44,591 nucleotides of DNA, taken from Methanosarcinales archaeon. Lineage in GTDB: Archaea > Halobacteriota > Methanosarcinia > Methanosarcinales > Methanogasteraceae. The notes beneath the pieces are model-generated. The model worked only from the letters and a program-made list of their open reading frames with translations. It had not been told where the DNA came from and searched no databases. Positions 28,522 through 38,852 of the stretch are shown in pieces. The position numbers were made by a program, and so were the translations under genes. The DNA is taken from assembly GCA_004211975.1 (NCBI GenBank), contig RXIK01000126.1:1-44591 (forward strand), given 5' to 3'. Positions within the stretch are counted from its first letter, which is position 1, and every line of letters begins with the position of its first letter.

Positions 28522-28944
28522 ATGGCATCTCAAATCATACAGATAGTTTCTTCAACCGACCAGGGACCGAAAAGAGTCAGAGTCGAGGCATCACCTTACG
28601 AATTCACGATAGCGACCCGCGCCAAATGGGAGATGGTTGTCGCAGACGAGAACCTAACGATTGCAAAAGGTGCGTTTGAGAAGATCAGGATCAGGGAGAT
28701 CAATTTGCAAAAAGATTTGCTCGCCCTTCTGTGCGCATTCTCCCCGCACGCACTCGTTTCGGTTGTGCGTGTCGGATCAGGAGCAGGTATTGCGCCTGTC
28801 GAGAGTGACCGGTGCATCAAGGCTGCCTACATACTCGGGCAAGAGACTGGTGAGGTCAAAGAGGGAGACCTGCTTGGAGTGCTGAATGTTCTGCCGATCA
28901 TGTTCACACGCGAGGCAAATGTGCCGATCGTGATCAAGGATTGA
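28522..28944 (+). CDS. DUF22-family archaeal protein
   Basis: AKWEMVVADENLTIAKGAFEKIRI...GIAPVESDRCIKAAYILGQETGEVKEGDLLGVLNVLPI. Start set to internal Met (MASQII). Confidence 0.7.
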   Translation: MASQIIQIVSSTDQGPKRVRVEASPYEFTIATRAKWEMVVADENLTIAKGAFEKIRIREINLQKDLLALLCAFSPHALVSVVRVGSGAGIAPVESDRCIKAAYILGQETGEVKEGDLLGVLNVLPIMFTREANVPIVIKD

Positions 28945-28945
28945 A

Positions 28946-29749
28946 ATGGCAGATTCATCTGCGATTGTTCGCAGGTTATTACCGGGCTCAAAGAGTCCGG
29001 TAACAAATCTTCGCGCGTGGTTGTTCGATGCAGGGATTACTAGTTCTGAAGAAGAATATCGAGTTTTACTGCATGAAATAACCATCGAACTTGCAAAAAA
29101 ACAAATTTCGCTTCCGATGTTTGCATCCGGCGATAAACAAGTTATCCAGGACATCGAAGCACTTGACACACTGAACGAAGTCTCAAACCTCCTTGGCGAG
29201 CGCCTGTTTGAATGGTATTCTTTTTACCATGGGTCAATCCCAAAGTCAAGAGAACTTGCCCGGAAGATCGTGGAAGACCACCATAACAACGTCCCTGATG
29301 CTATGCGCAACCTTGCACAGAACATACTGGACATAAACAAGAGCAAAAAACTGCTCGTCACACATATCCAGAATCAGATGCCCTGCGTTTCCCCAAACCT
29401 CACACACCTCGCAGGCGCCCTGCTTGCTGCAAGGCTGCTTGCCATCGCAGGCGGACTCGATAAACTATCCCGGATGCCAGCAAGCCGCCTGCAAGTACTT
29501 GGTGCAAACAGAGCGATGTTCCGCCACCTGCGAGGAGCCACCCCACCAAAACACGGCATCATCTTCAGACACCCCCTCATCCACACGTCCCCCCACCACC
29601 TGCGCGGCAAAATCGCACGCATGTTCGCATCCAAACTAACAATCGCCGCACGAATCGACCATTACAGCGACAGTGATATAGTGGAGGTGCGAGAAGAACT
29701 CAGCCAGAGTATAAATGCTCGGGTCAAAGAGATCAAGCGGAAGCAGTGA
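28946..29749 (+). CDS. nop5: C/D box RNP core protein Nop5 (Nop56/58)
   Basis: MPCVSPNLTHLAGALLAARLLAIAGGLDKLSRMPASRLQVLGANRAMFRHLRGATPPKHGIIFRHPLIHTSPHHLRGKIARMFASKLTIAARIDHYS. Confidence 0.95.
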   Translation: MADSSAIVRRLLPGSKSPVTNLRAWLFDAGITSSEEEYRVLLHEITIELAKKQISLPMFASGDKQVIQDIEALDTLNEVSNLLGERLFEWYSFYHGSIPKSRELARKIVEDHHNNVPDAMRNLAQNILDINKSKKLLVTHIQNQMPCVSPNLTHLAGALLAARLLAIAGGLDKLSRMPASRLQVLGANRAMFRHLRGATPPKHGIIFRHPLIHTSPHHLRGKIARMFASKLTIAARIDHYSDSDIVEVREELSQSINARVKEIKRKQ

Positions 29750-29849
29750 GTCCCGGACAACAATGGTCAGCGAACCCGGGTTGTCAGGCGGGAACCGTTT
29801 ACCATGCATCATTTTTGAAAACTCTTAAGTAGTTTGGAACTGACGTTTG

Positions 29850-29857
29850 TTTATATG
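29850..29857 (+). promoter_or_regulatory. Putative TATA box for lysA
   Basis: TTTATATG ~35 nt upstream of ATG 29887. GGAG motif just before the start. Confidence 0.3.
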
Positions 29858-29886
29858 TTTGTAGTATTTCATACTTAGGAGTACCA

Positions 29887-31167
29887 ATGTCTATAATAAG
29901 CGATCATCTCGGCATACGGAACCATCATCTCACTATTGGCGGCGTCGATACAGTGTCACTCACGCAGAAGTATGGTACGCCGCTGTATGTGCTTGATGAG
30001 GATCGTGTGCGCAGGAACTTCCGCACATTCAGGGGTGCGTTTCCTGATGCGGACCTATACTATGCAGCAAAGGCAAACTGGAATCTTTCGATCCTGCGGA
30101 TTATTGCGTCTGAGGGGGCTGGCGCGGATGTCTTTTCTGACGGTGAACTGTACGCAGCGCTTCTTGCAGGTATTCCTCCGGAGCGGATTCTTTTTAATGG
30201 CAACTCAAAGACGTTAAATGAGCTTCAGATGGCGGTTGATACCGGGGTGCGCGTCTCTATGGATTCATTGCACGAACTGTATGCGCTCTCTGATCTTGCT
30301 GTTAAATCCGGCAAGACGGTGGATGTTGCATTCAGGGTTAATCCTGATGTGTCTCCGGACACTCATCCGAAGATCGCAACTGGTCTTGCAGCCTCTAAGT
30401 TTGGAATTGGGTATGCTGACGTGGTGGAAGCGTATAAAGAGGCGAAAAAACTCGGGGGGGTGCGTCCGGTTGGCATTCATTGCCATATTGGCTCGCAGAT
30501 TCTTGATGTTGCTCCTTTTGGCGAGGCAGTTGAAAAGATGATGGATATGGTTGAGCAGATCACGAGACTTGGCGTTGATCTCAAATTTGTTGATCTTGGT
30601 GGTGGGCTTGGCATTCCGTACCAGGAGGGGATGGAAGCGCCAGAACCACGTGATCTTGCTGGCGCAGTTCTCCCAACGTTTAACGAGCGATCGAAAAGTA
30701 TTGGGATCGCCCCAAAACTGATACTTGAACCGGGTAGGTATATTGTTGGCGATGCAGGTGTTCTTCTCACGGGTGTGAATACGGTGAAGAAGGCGGCAAA
30801 GACTTTTGTGGGTGTGGATTCAGGACTTAATCTGCTGATCCGTCCTGCGATGTATGATGCGTATCATGAGGTGGTTGTTGCGAACAAAGCGGATGTTGCC
30901 GGGACAGAAACGTATGATGTCGTGGGACCAATCTGTGAATCCGGTGATGTTATTGCGAAGGATCGTGAACTGCCATCAGTCGAACCTGGTGATGTGGTTG
31001 CCGTGCTTGATGTTGGAGCGTACGGGTTTTCCATGAGCTCCCAGTATAATGGGCGCTGCCGGTGTGCAGAGGTTCTGATTAGTGCTGGTGGGGTGGACCT
31101 GATACGGGGTCAGGAGAGTTATGGGGACCTGCTCGCGAAACAGGTCTTGCCAGCAAGGCTGCTTTAA
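29887..31167 (+). CDS. lysA: Diaminopimelate decarboxylase
   Basis: YYAAKANWNLSILRIIASEGAGADVFSDGEL...HCHIGSQI...GGGLGIPY...EPGRYIVG...CESGDVIAKDRELP. Confidence 0.95.
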   Translation: MSIISDHLGIRNHHLTIGGVDTVSLTQKYGTPLYVLDEDRVRRNFRTFRGAFPDADLYYAAKANWNLSILRIIASEGAGADVFSDGELYAALLAGIPPERILFNGNSKTLNELQMAVDTGVRVSMDSLHELYALSDLAVKSGKTVDVAFRVNPDVSPDTHPKIATGLAASKFGIGYADVVEAYKEAKKLGGVRPVGIHCHIGSQILDVAPFGEAVEKMMDMVEQITRLGVDLKFVDLGGGLGIPYQEGMEAPEPRDLAGAVLPTFNERSKSIGIAPKLILEPGRYIVGDAGVLLTGVNTVKKAAKTFVGVDSGLNLLIRPAMYDAYHEVVVANKADVAGTETYDVVGPICESGDVIAKDRELPSVEPGDVVAVLDVGAYGFSMSSQYNGRCRCAEVLISAGGVDLIRGQESYGDLLAKQVLPARLL

Positions 31168-31193
31168 GCGACTCTATTGTCGACCCGGGATCT

Positions 31194-32210
31194 ATGCTAA
31201 CCATTGACGGCTCGTTTGGAGAGGGTGGTGGGCAGATCCTGCGCACATCTGTTGCTATGGCTGCAATTACGGAAACACCCGTTAAGATTGTGCATGTTCG
31301 GAAAAACCGCCCAAAACCCGGGCTTTCGGCTCAGCACCTGACAGCAATCAGGGCGCTGACCGAACTTGCAGGGGCAGATACAAACGGCGATGAGATCGGG
31401 TCAACAGAACTGACCTTCAGCCCGGGTGAGATCCGCGGCGGAACCTATTGCATGGATATTGGCACCGCTGGCAGTATTTCGCTTCTTCTCCAGTGCCTGA
31501 TTCCTGTTGCACTCTATGCGCCGGACACGGTCGTCCTTGATATCACGGGTGGCACTGATGTGAAATGGAGCCCGCCGATTGACCATCTGCGTCATGTTTT
31601 GTTGCCCGCGCTCGCGCTGATGGGGTGTGATGTGAATGTTGAGGTCATGAGGCGGGGGTATTACCCGCGTGGGGGTGGGCGTGTCCGGGCGGTGATCGAG
31701 CCATCAAGGATTTCCGGTGCTGATTTTTGCGAGAAAACTTCCGGTGCAGTTTGCGGATGCTCACACTCGTCAAGGCTCCCTGAACACGTCGCAAAAAGGC
31801 AGCGTAGTGCGGCTATCGCCAGACTGCATGATCACGGGTATGATGGCAGGATTGATGCCACTATTACTGTGACGCCCCCTGACCGGGGTGCTGCATCAAC
31901 AGGCAGTGGAATTACGCTCTGGTGTGGTTATGTTGGTGGATCTGCACTTGGAGAGCGTGGGAAACCAGCCGAAGTGGTTGGATCTGATGCGGCGGATAAT
32001 ATTATCAGAGAACTTAACTCTAAAGCCGCGGTGGATATTTATCTGGCAGATCAACTGATTCCATACATGGCTATGGCGAAATCCGGATTGTTTACCACGC
32101 GGGAGCTATCACTCCACGCAAAAACAAATATTTGGGTAAGCGAGCAATTCACCGATGCCAGATTTGACGTAACGCAATCAGATCAGGTTGTCAGAGTTGT
32201 TTGTCTGTAA
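31194..32210 (+). CDS. rtcA: RNA 3'-terminal phosphate cyclase
   Basis: DGSFGEGGGQILRTSVAMAAITETPVKI...RPKPGLSAQHLTAIRAL...GGTDVKWSPPIDHLRHVLLP...RRGYYPRGGG...LADQLIPYMAMA. Confidence 0.95.
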   Translation: MLTIDGSFGEGGGQILRTSVAMAAITETPVKIVHVRKNRPKPGLSAQHLTAIRALTELAGADTNGDEIGSTELTFSPGEIRGGTYCMDIGTAGSISLLLQCLIPVALYAPDTVVLDITGGTDVKWSPPIDHLRHVLLPALALMGCDVNVEVMRRGYYPRGGGRVRAVIEPSRISGADFCEKTSGAVCGCSHSSRLPEHVAKRQRSAAIARLHDHGYDGRIDATITVTPPDRGAASTGSGITLWCGYVGGSALGERGKPAEVVGSDAADNIIRELNSKAAVDIYLADQLIPYMAMAKSGLFTTRELSLHAKTNIWVSEQFTDARFDVTQSDQVVRVVCL

Positions 32211-32374
32211 TGACCGCGTGTATTCCAGTGATCGATACATTTTTCTTAACTGGCGTGCAATATGTGTGTAACTGGTTGTGAGCAGCTCAATTAAGAATAG
32301 TGCATTGAGTTTGGTGCGGATGTGAGGCTGCGTACAACCGGGGATGTAGTTTTGGGTGCACAGACCGGTAACGG

Positions 32375-32809
32375 GTGATAACTATGAAGTCATGTGAAAA
32401 ATTGATTCGTGACGTGATGACGCGTGGAGTGGTAACCGCATCTGCGGAGACGTTGCTCAAGGACATTGCAGAGAAGATGACCGACCAGCATCTATCAGGT
32501 GTGGCGGTGATTGGTGAACATGGGGATGTGATCGGTTTCATATCAGAGATGGATATTATCCGGGTGCTTGGCAAACCAAATCCCGAGAAGATGTCTGCCG
32601 AGGATGTTATGTCTCCGTACCTGATTGCAATTGCGCCAAATGCCACACTTAAACAGGCGGCAAGAGCCATGACCGAGCGAGCCACACACCGGCTACTTAT
32701 ACTGTCAGAGAAAGGCGTTGGCGCATCGCAGCGACCTGTTGGGATACTGAGTGCAAGCGACATTATACGCGAGGTTGCGCAAGCAAACAAGTCTCATATC
32801 ACCCACTGA
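32375..32809 (+). CDS. CBS-domain pair protein
   Basis: VRDVMTRGVVTASAETLLKDIAEKMTDQHLSGVAVIGEHGDVIGFISEMDIIRVL ... second CBS ...RLLILS...GILSASDIIREV. Confidence 0.9.
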   Translation: MITMKSCEKLIRDVMTRGVVTASAETLLKDIAEKMTDQHLSGVAVIGEHGDVIGFISEMDIIRVLGKPNPEKMSAEDVMSPYLIAIAPNATLKQAARAMTERATHRLLILSEKGVGASQRPVGILSASDIIREVAQANKSHITH

Positions 32810-33583
32810 CGGCGCGTGATAAAACACGGACGGCACGAATATGTAAATCGCTGGGTGTGGGGTGCCATTAGATAGCTTTGATGGTGCTCAGGCAACTTGC
32901 AAATAATAATTTGGTTCTTTGCTGTTTTGTGTGGGTGGCATGAGCGCTCATTCTGCTAAATTGGGATCGGTGCGGAAGAGGTATCCTGGATGGAGTGGGG
33001 GGAATAAACCATCCACACAGAATAAGAATGGTGAGGAGTTCTGTCCGGTTGGTATGACTATTCGGAGGGGCTGAAACCAGGACCTGGAACCGTGTGCATT
33101 ATGTAGACTATTTTATTTGGATTGGTTTATTAATCGACCTGTCGGTACTCTGAGTGTATGTGATAGTACAGGAACCTATCGATCAATCAAAACACTTCAT
33201 GATCCACTGCAGAACTCCACAACAAAACTACAATCTCAGATCCGGCATGGCGCTCGCCATCTCTATTGCATGATCGCCCGGGCATTGAGAACCCCCATAA
33301 GCAGAGTAACCTTTACTACATCTTACTATCATTGGGCATACTAAAATGTAATAAACCTTGCACCCGGATATGATAATGTCTACACCGCTACCGATGCCGC
33401 TTCCGAAAACGTCGCCGAGTTTGCGTCTTACGGACGCGCGCCCGGGCGTCCCCGCATAATTATGCAGCAGACGCCAAACAATGTTGCGCAGGCGGCACGA
33501 CGTTATCGCTGTCAGCCAACCACCGGGCAAGCAGAGTCGGACTAACGGGTGCAACCACAACACGAAACACGAGGTATCACACA

Positions 33584-34003
33584 ATGACCGAAGAATTCGA
33601 ACCAAGCATACTGGCGTTCTGCTGTAACTGGTGTTCGTACGCCGGGGCCGATCTTGCAGGGGTCAGCCGGATCCAGTACCCAACAAATATCCGGATCATC
33701 CGGGTGATGTGTTCCGGACGGATCGAACCCGCATTTATCTTTGAGGCGTTCAAGGACAAAGTCGACGGCGTACTAATCATGGGCTGTCACATCGGAGACT
33801 GTCACTATCTCGAAGGGAACGTTAATGCCGAGGTAAGGGTCAACAACACCATAGAAGCGCTCAAGCATCTCGGGCTGGATGACCGGCTGCGCCTTGAGTG
33901 GGTATCTGCAAGTGAAGGAGCCCGCTTTGCAGAGGTTGTCAGCAACTTCACCGAAGATATCCGGAAGATCGGACCAAGTCCGCTGAATACGGACACCACG
34001 TGA
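33584..34003 (+). CDS. mvhD: MvhD-type iron-sulfur electron transfer subunit
   Basis: AFCCNWCSYAGADLAG...IRVMCSGRIEPAFIFEAF...DGVLIMGCHIGDCHYLEGN. Confidence 0.92.
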   Translation: MTEEFEPSILAFCCNWCSYAGADLAGVSRIQYPTNIRIIRVMCSGRIEPAFIFEAFKDKVDGVLIMGCHIGDCHYLEGNVNAEVRVNNTIEALKHLGLDDRLRLEWVSASEGARFAEVVSNFTEDIRKIGPSPLNTDTT

Positions 34004-34289
34004 TCTTGCATACACGTTAATCACTACGTTGGTGCGACGTCTCAACATCGAAATGTTTTAGTACTACCCGCGTGGTAAATCCATAACGAATAGGATAGGT
34101 GCTTAATATGTGTCTAAAACAGCCGGGTGCACCCGATACGGGTCGGATATCTCATTGTACCTGGTCGTCTTATTATAGCTATCCGGACGCCGGCTACTGC
34201 CATAGACACAACACTTGCATACGTAACACATGCAACATCAATATAATCAATTTGAGATAGTCGAACATTGGAAAGGAGGTTACTGAATA

Positions 34290-34808
34290 ATGGATACAAT
34301 AAAAACCGCCGAGCTGGACCACGATTTCATAAAAGAGATCAGTGAGGAGCCCGGTGCTGAGAAGATCACCCTGTGCTTCAACTGTACCGGTTGTACAGCG
34401 GGCTGCCCCATGGCAGATCTGGAGGCACAGTATAATATAAGAAAGATTCTCCGGATGGCGAGTCTCGGGATGAAGGACGAAGTGCTCAACAACCCGTATC
34501 TCTGGTACTGTACTACCTGCTACAAGTGTCAGGAACGCTGTCCTCAGGGCGTGCAGAACGTGGACGCCCTCTTAAAGATACGTACAATCGCAGTTAAAAA
34601 CGGGATCATGCTGCCAAAGCACAGGGCTGTGGCAAAACTCGTAATCGAGTATGGACATGCCGTGCCGATAAACGATGATGCAAAAGAAAAGCGCAAGAAG
34701 CTGGGACTCGAGGAAATGCCATACACGGTGCAACGGTTCCCCGAGAGCCTGGACGAAGTGCATAAGCTGGTTGAAATAACGAAATTCGGTGAATTGACAA
34801 CGGAGTGA
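34290..34808 (+). CDS. hdrC: Heterodisulfide reductase subunit C
   Basis: CFNCTGCTAGCP and CTTCYKCQERCPQGV [4Fe-4S] motifs. Overlaps hdrB by 4 nt. Confidence 0.93.
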   Translation: MDTIKTAELDHDFIKEISEEPGAEKITLCFNCTGCTAGCPMADLEAQYNIRKILRMASLGMKDEVLNNPYLWYCTTCYKCQERCPQGVQNVDALLKIRTIAVKNGIMLPKHRAVAKLVIEYGHAVPINDDAKEKRKKLGLEEMPYTVQRFPESLDEVHKLVEITKFGELTTE

Positions 34809-35704
34809 GTATCATGCCAAAACTATCATTTTTCCTCGGGTGTATAATGCCCAACCGGTATCCTGGCATCGAGATTGCCACAAAAAAGACTCTTGAGAAA
34901 CTGGGCGTTGAACTCGTGGAACTACCCGGTGCAAGCTGCTGTCCTGCGCCCGGAGTCTTCAGGTCGTTCGACAAAGCTACATGGCTTTCGATAGCTGCAC
35001 GAAACGTCGTTCTCTCTGAAGAACTGGGTTATGATCTGCTGACAGTCTGTAACGGCTGCTTTGGATCTCTTGTGGATGCTAACAACATCCTCAAAGAAGA
35101 CGAGGCAGAAAGAGAGGCTACAAACAAGATCTTAAAGCAGATCGGGCACGAGTTCAAAGGAACCATCCGGGTGCGCCACATCATAGAATTCCTGCACAGC
35201 GAGGTAGGAGCTGACAAGATCAAAGAGGCGGTAGTCAAGCCTGTTGACCTGAAAGTCGCAGTCCACTACGGCTGCCACCTGATCAAGCCGTCCAAGGAAC
35301 GACATCTCGGAAGCGTGGAGAACCCCCGGTTCTTTGACGAACTGGTGGAAGCGGTTGGTGCGGAATCGATCGAATACGAAGATAAACTTGCGTGTTGTGG
35401 TGCAGGCGGCGGTGCAAGAACCGCGGTGCTTGACACTGCACTGCAGATGGCTGAAGCAAAGGTACAACATGCAATTGCGGCAGGAGCCGACTGTTTTGTT
35501 GATGCATGTCCATTCTGCCACCTGCAACTGGATGTCGGGCAGACAGAGATCGCAAAGAAGTTCGGACGCGAGTATAATCTACCCGTACTACATTACTCCC
35601 AGCTACTCGGGCTTTCAATGGGTTATACGCCGGAAGAGATGGGAATTGACATGAATTACATTACAAACGATGAATTTATGAAGAAGATCGGAGGTGACAA
35701 GTAA
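34805..35704 (+). CDS. hdrB: Heterodisulfide reductase subunit B
   Basis: LSFFLGCIMPNRYPGIE...CCPAPGVFRS...YGCHLIKPSKERHLG...LACCGAGGGAR...DACPFCHLQLD (CCG motifs). Confidence 0.94.
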   Translation: MSIMPKLSFFLGCIMPNRYPGIEIATKKTLEKLGVELVELPGASCCPAPGVFRSFDKATWLSIAARNVVLSEELGYDLLTVCNGCFGSLVDANNILKEDEAEREATNKILKQIGHEFKGTIRVRHIIEFLHSEVGADKIKEAVVKPVDLKVAVHYGCHLIKPSKERHLGSVENPRFFDELVEAVGAESIEYEDKLACCGAGGGARTAVLDTALQMAEAKVQHAIAAGADCFVDACPFCHLQLDVGQTEIAKKFGREYNLPVLHYSQLLGLSMGYTPEEMGIDMNYITNDEFMKKIGGDK

Positions 35705-38700
35705 TGGCTGGCGATAAGATTGGTGCGACGGCTGTTATTGGCGGCGGCATCGCAGGTATTCAGTCCGCTCTGGATCTGGCAGATAGCGGGATCAAAGTCT
35801 ACCTGGTTGAGTCAGGACCAAGTATCGGCGGGAAGATGTCGCAGCTTGACAAGACATTCCCAACGATGGACTGCGCGATGTGCACGCTCTCACCAAAGCT
35901 GGTCGATGCCGAGCGGCACCCGAACATCGAACTGATGACGTACTGCGATGTGGTTGGCATCAGCGGCGAGGAAGGCAACTTCACAGTCACGATCAACAAG
36001 AAAGCACGTTACGTTGATGAAGACAAATGTATCGGATGCGAGATCTGCTTTGCCAAATGTCCTGTGAAAGTGCCTGACGAGTACAACGAACTACTCGGAA
36101 AGCACAAAGCAATCTATCTTCCGTTCCCACAGGCTGTGCCAAAGATCGCGGTCATCGACGCCGAACGATGCCTGTACCTGACCAAGGGCAAATGCGGCAA
36201 CTGCGCGAAAGCATGTGAGGCAGGCGCTATCGATTACGAACAGAAAGACAAACAGGTCGACATCCCGGTCGGCGCAATCATCCTCACCACCGGATTCAAG
36301 CCATTCGATGCAGCCAAGCTTGAACAGTACCATGTCGAGCACACAAAGGTCATCACGTCGATGCAGTTCGAACGGATGCTCAGTTCCTCAGGTCCGACAG
36401 GCGGGCACATCGAGCTTATGGACGGGTCACGACCAAACCGCATCGCATGGATCCAGTGCGTCGGTTCAAGGAACCCTGAGATCGGCAACCCGTACTGTTC
36501 CGCGGTCTGCTGCATGTACTCAACCAAAGAGGCGATGGTTGCAAAAGAGCACGAACCTGATCTGGACATGACAATCTTTGCGATCGATGTGAGAGCCTTC
36601 GGAAAGGGATTTGAGGAGTTCTACCAGAGAGCAAAGACCGCAGGCGTCAGATATATCAGATCAAGACCAAACGGCGTGGACATCGACCCGGTGACCGATA
36701 ACGTCTATATCAAATACGAATCAGAGGAAGGAACAATCGAACGTGAAGAGTTCGACGTGATCGTGCTCTCAATCGGGCTTACACCATCTGAAGACACCAA
36801 AAAGATCGCGGAGATGGCTGGCATCGAACTGGACGAGTTCGGAAACGTCAAGACCGACCTGACCAATCCTGTTGAGACGAGCGTGCCCGGAATCTTTGCG
36901 TCAGGCACCATCCAGGGCCCAAAAGACATTCCTGACACCGTGGCAGACGCAAGCGGCGCGGCAGCCAAGGCAGGGTCGATGCTCGCAGGCGTGCGGGGCA
37001 CGCTTGTGACCAAGAAAGAATATCCTGATGAGACGCCATTTAACGGGGACAAACCAAGAATCGGTGTCGTGGTCTGCAGGTGCGGTATCAACATTGGCAA
37101 TGTTGTGGACGTGCCCGAGGTCGTTGAGTATGCAGACACGCTTCCAGGTGTCGTTATCTCCAAAGAAGAGGTCTACGCATGCAGCGGTGACTCTCATGAG
37201 CGGATAGGTGAGATGATCAAGGAACACAACCTCAACCGGGTCGTGGTTGCATCATGCACCCCAAGAACACATGAACCACTGTTCCAGGAGACGTGCCGAA
37301 ACGCAGGACTCAACCCGTTCTTCTTTGAGCTTGCAAACATCCGGGAGCACTGCTCATGGGTGCATCAGAACGAGCCAGAGAAAGCAACAGTCAAAGCAAA
37401 GGATACCGTGCGGATAGCGGTCGCAAAATCAAGTCTGGCAGAACCACTCTACACACAGGAACTCGCGCTCACCAAGTCCGCGCTGGTGGTCGGCGGAGGA
37501 ATTGCTGGCATGACCGCCGCACTCGACATCGCAAACAACGGCTTTGATGTGGCACTTGTTGAGATGGAGCCCGAACTCGGCGGCATGTTACGTAACATCA
37601 AGAAACTGAACACGGGACAGAAAGCATCTGACGTGCTAAGCGAAATCGTGGCTAAAGTGGAGGCTAACCCAAAGGTCAATGTGTATGTTGGAACCACCCT
37701 TGAGAGCGTGGCAGGAGCGGTGGGTAACTTCAGGGCAACGCTCAAAGACGGAACCGAGCTTGAGTTTGGCACTGCGATCATCGCAACAGGCGCACACGAG
37801 TTTGAGCCGAAAGGCTACTTCTCATACGGAAAGTATGAAAACGTGGTCACCCAGTTACGGCTTGAAGAAATGCTTGAGAGCGGGCTTGACGCAAACACAA
37901 ACACTGTCGTGATGATCCAGTGCGCAGGCGGAAGAAACGATGAGCGCCCATACTGCTCACGGGTCTGCTGCATCAACGCCATGAAGAACGCGATCCGGAT
38001 CAAGGAGGAAAGTCCCGACACACACATCTACGTGCTCTACCGTGATATCAGGACCTACAGCGTATGGGAAGAACTCTACATCAAGGCAAGGGAACTTGGC
38101 GTCTTCTTCATGCGATACACCGAGGACCGTGAACCCGAAGTTGGCGACGGCGTAGTAAACGTATTCGATCACCTGCTTGGCAGGGACGTGGAGATCCAGG
38201 CAGACCTCGTGGTTCTGAGCGCACCGATGGAGACACCGGAATCAAACACGGAACTATCAGAACACTTCAAGGTGCCACTCGGAAGCAACAACTTCTTCCT
38301 TGAGGCACACATCAAGCTGCGACCAGTGGACTTTGCAACAGACGGCATCTTCCTCTGTGGAACCGCACAGTCGCCAAAGCTGATCGACGAGTCCGTAGCA
38401 CAGGCTTCTGCTGCCGCATCAAGAGCATGCACAATCCTTACAAGGGATACTCTTGAGACAATGGGCAACATAAGCGTGGTTGATCCTGAGCGATGCATCG
38501 GATGCGGAACCTGTGTCACAGTCTGCCCATACGAAGCGCCAACCATGCAGGACGCCACCGTGACCGTTGAGGAGATCACCTACACCACCAAGAAGTCAGA
38601 GATCAACCCCACACTCTGCAAGGGCTGCGGATCATGCGCATCCGGATGTCCGGCAAACGCAATCACAGCCCGACACTTCACGGTCGGCATGATGCTCAAG

Positions 38701-38778
38701 TCAGTCAGGGCATTTGCAGATATCACAGACGTCGCAGATGCAAGAGAAGGAACCGCGGCAGGCGAGACAGCTGCGTAA
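35704..38778 (+). CDS. hdrA: Double-length heterodisulfide reductase subunit A (HdrA-HdrA fusion)
   Basis: Two FAD-binding halves (AVIGGGIAGIQSALDLA...VYLVESGPSIGGKM and ALVVGGGIAGMTAALDIA...VALVEMEPELGGM). HdrA N-domain (VVVCRCGINIGNVVDVPEVVEYA) mid-protein. Several ferredoxin motifs including two at the C-terminus. Confidence 0.92.
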   Translation: MAGDKIGATAVIGGGIAGIQSALDLADSGIKVYLVESGPSIGGKMSQLDKTFPTMDCAMCTLSPKLVDAERHPNIELMTYCDVVGISGEEGNFTVTINKKARYVDEDKCIGCEICFAKCPVKVPDEYNELLGKHKAIYLPFPQAVPKIAVIDAERCLYLTKGKCGNCAKACEAGAIDYEQKDKQVDIPVGAIILTTGFKPFDAAKLEQYHVEHTKVITSMQFERMLSSSGPTGGHIELMDGSRPNRIAWIQCVGSRNPEIGNPYCSAVCCMYSTKEAMVAKEHEPDLDMTIFAIDVRAFGKGFEEFYQRAKTAGVRYIRSRPNGVDIDPVTDNVYIKYESEEGTIEREEFDVIVLSIGLTPSEDTKKIAEMAGIELDEFGNVKTDLTNPVETSVPGIFASGTIQGPKDIPDTVADASGAAAKAGSMLAGVRGTLVTKKEYPDETPFNGDKPRIGVVVCRCGINIGNVVDVPEVVEYADTLPGVVISKEEVYACSGDSHERIGEMIKEHNLNRVVVASCTPRTHEPLFQETCRNAGLNPFFFELANIREHCSWVHQNEPEKATVKAKDTVRIAVAKSSLAEPLYTQELALTKSALVVGGGIAGMTAALDIANNGFDVALVEMEPELGGMLRNIKKLNTGQKASDVLSEIVAKVEANPKVNVYVGTTLESVAGAVGNFRATLKDGTELEFGTAIIATGAHEFEPKGYFSYGKYENVVTQLRLEEMLESGLDANTNTVVMIQCAGGRNDERPYCSRVCCINAMKNAIRIKEESPDTHIYVLYRDIRTYSVWEELYIKARELGVFFMRYTEDREPEVGDGVVNVFDHLLGRDVEIQADLVVLSAPMETPESNTELSEHFKVPLGSNNFFLEAHIKLRPVDFATDGIFLCGTAQSPKLIDESVAQASAAASRACTILTRDTLETMGNISVVDPERCIGCGTCVTVCPYEAPTMQDATVTVEEITYTTKKSEINPTLCKGCGSCASGCPANAITARHFTVGMMLKSVRAFADITDVADAREGTAAGETAA

Positions 38779-38801
38779 GCGTTCGTGAAACATGCGAAAT
38801 C

Positions 38802-38852
38802 CGAGGGCTTGTAAAGAGCTTCTTTACAAGACCCTCGCACCGTTATTTTTTT
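38802..38852 (+). terminator. Hairpin plus T-tract terminator downstream of hdrA
   Basis: CGAGGGcTTGTAAAGA-gct-TCTTTACAAgACCCTCG followed by caccgTTATTTTTTT. Confidence 0.75.

Noticed and set aside
9954-32912. 24-nt similarity aaggcaactcacaaataataattt (9954) / caggcaacttgcaaataataattt (32889)
   Set aside because: Short, AT-rich and with about 3 mismatches. Could be a fourth dispersed motif but too weak from two copies.
37356-37547. Small ORFs inside hdrA on both strands
   Set aside because: The 1024-aa HdrA frame is continuous and motif-supported throughout.
35704-38778. Selenocysteine-type HdrA
   Set aside because: No in-frame TGA in the ORF; ordinary Cys codons are present at the ferredoxin motifs.
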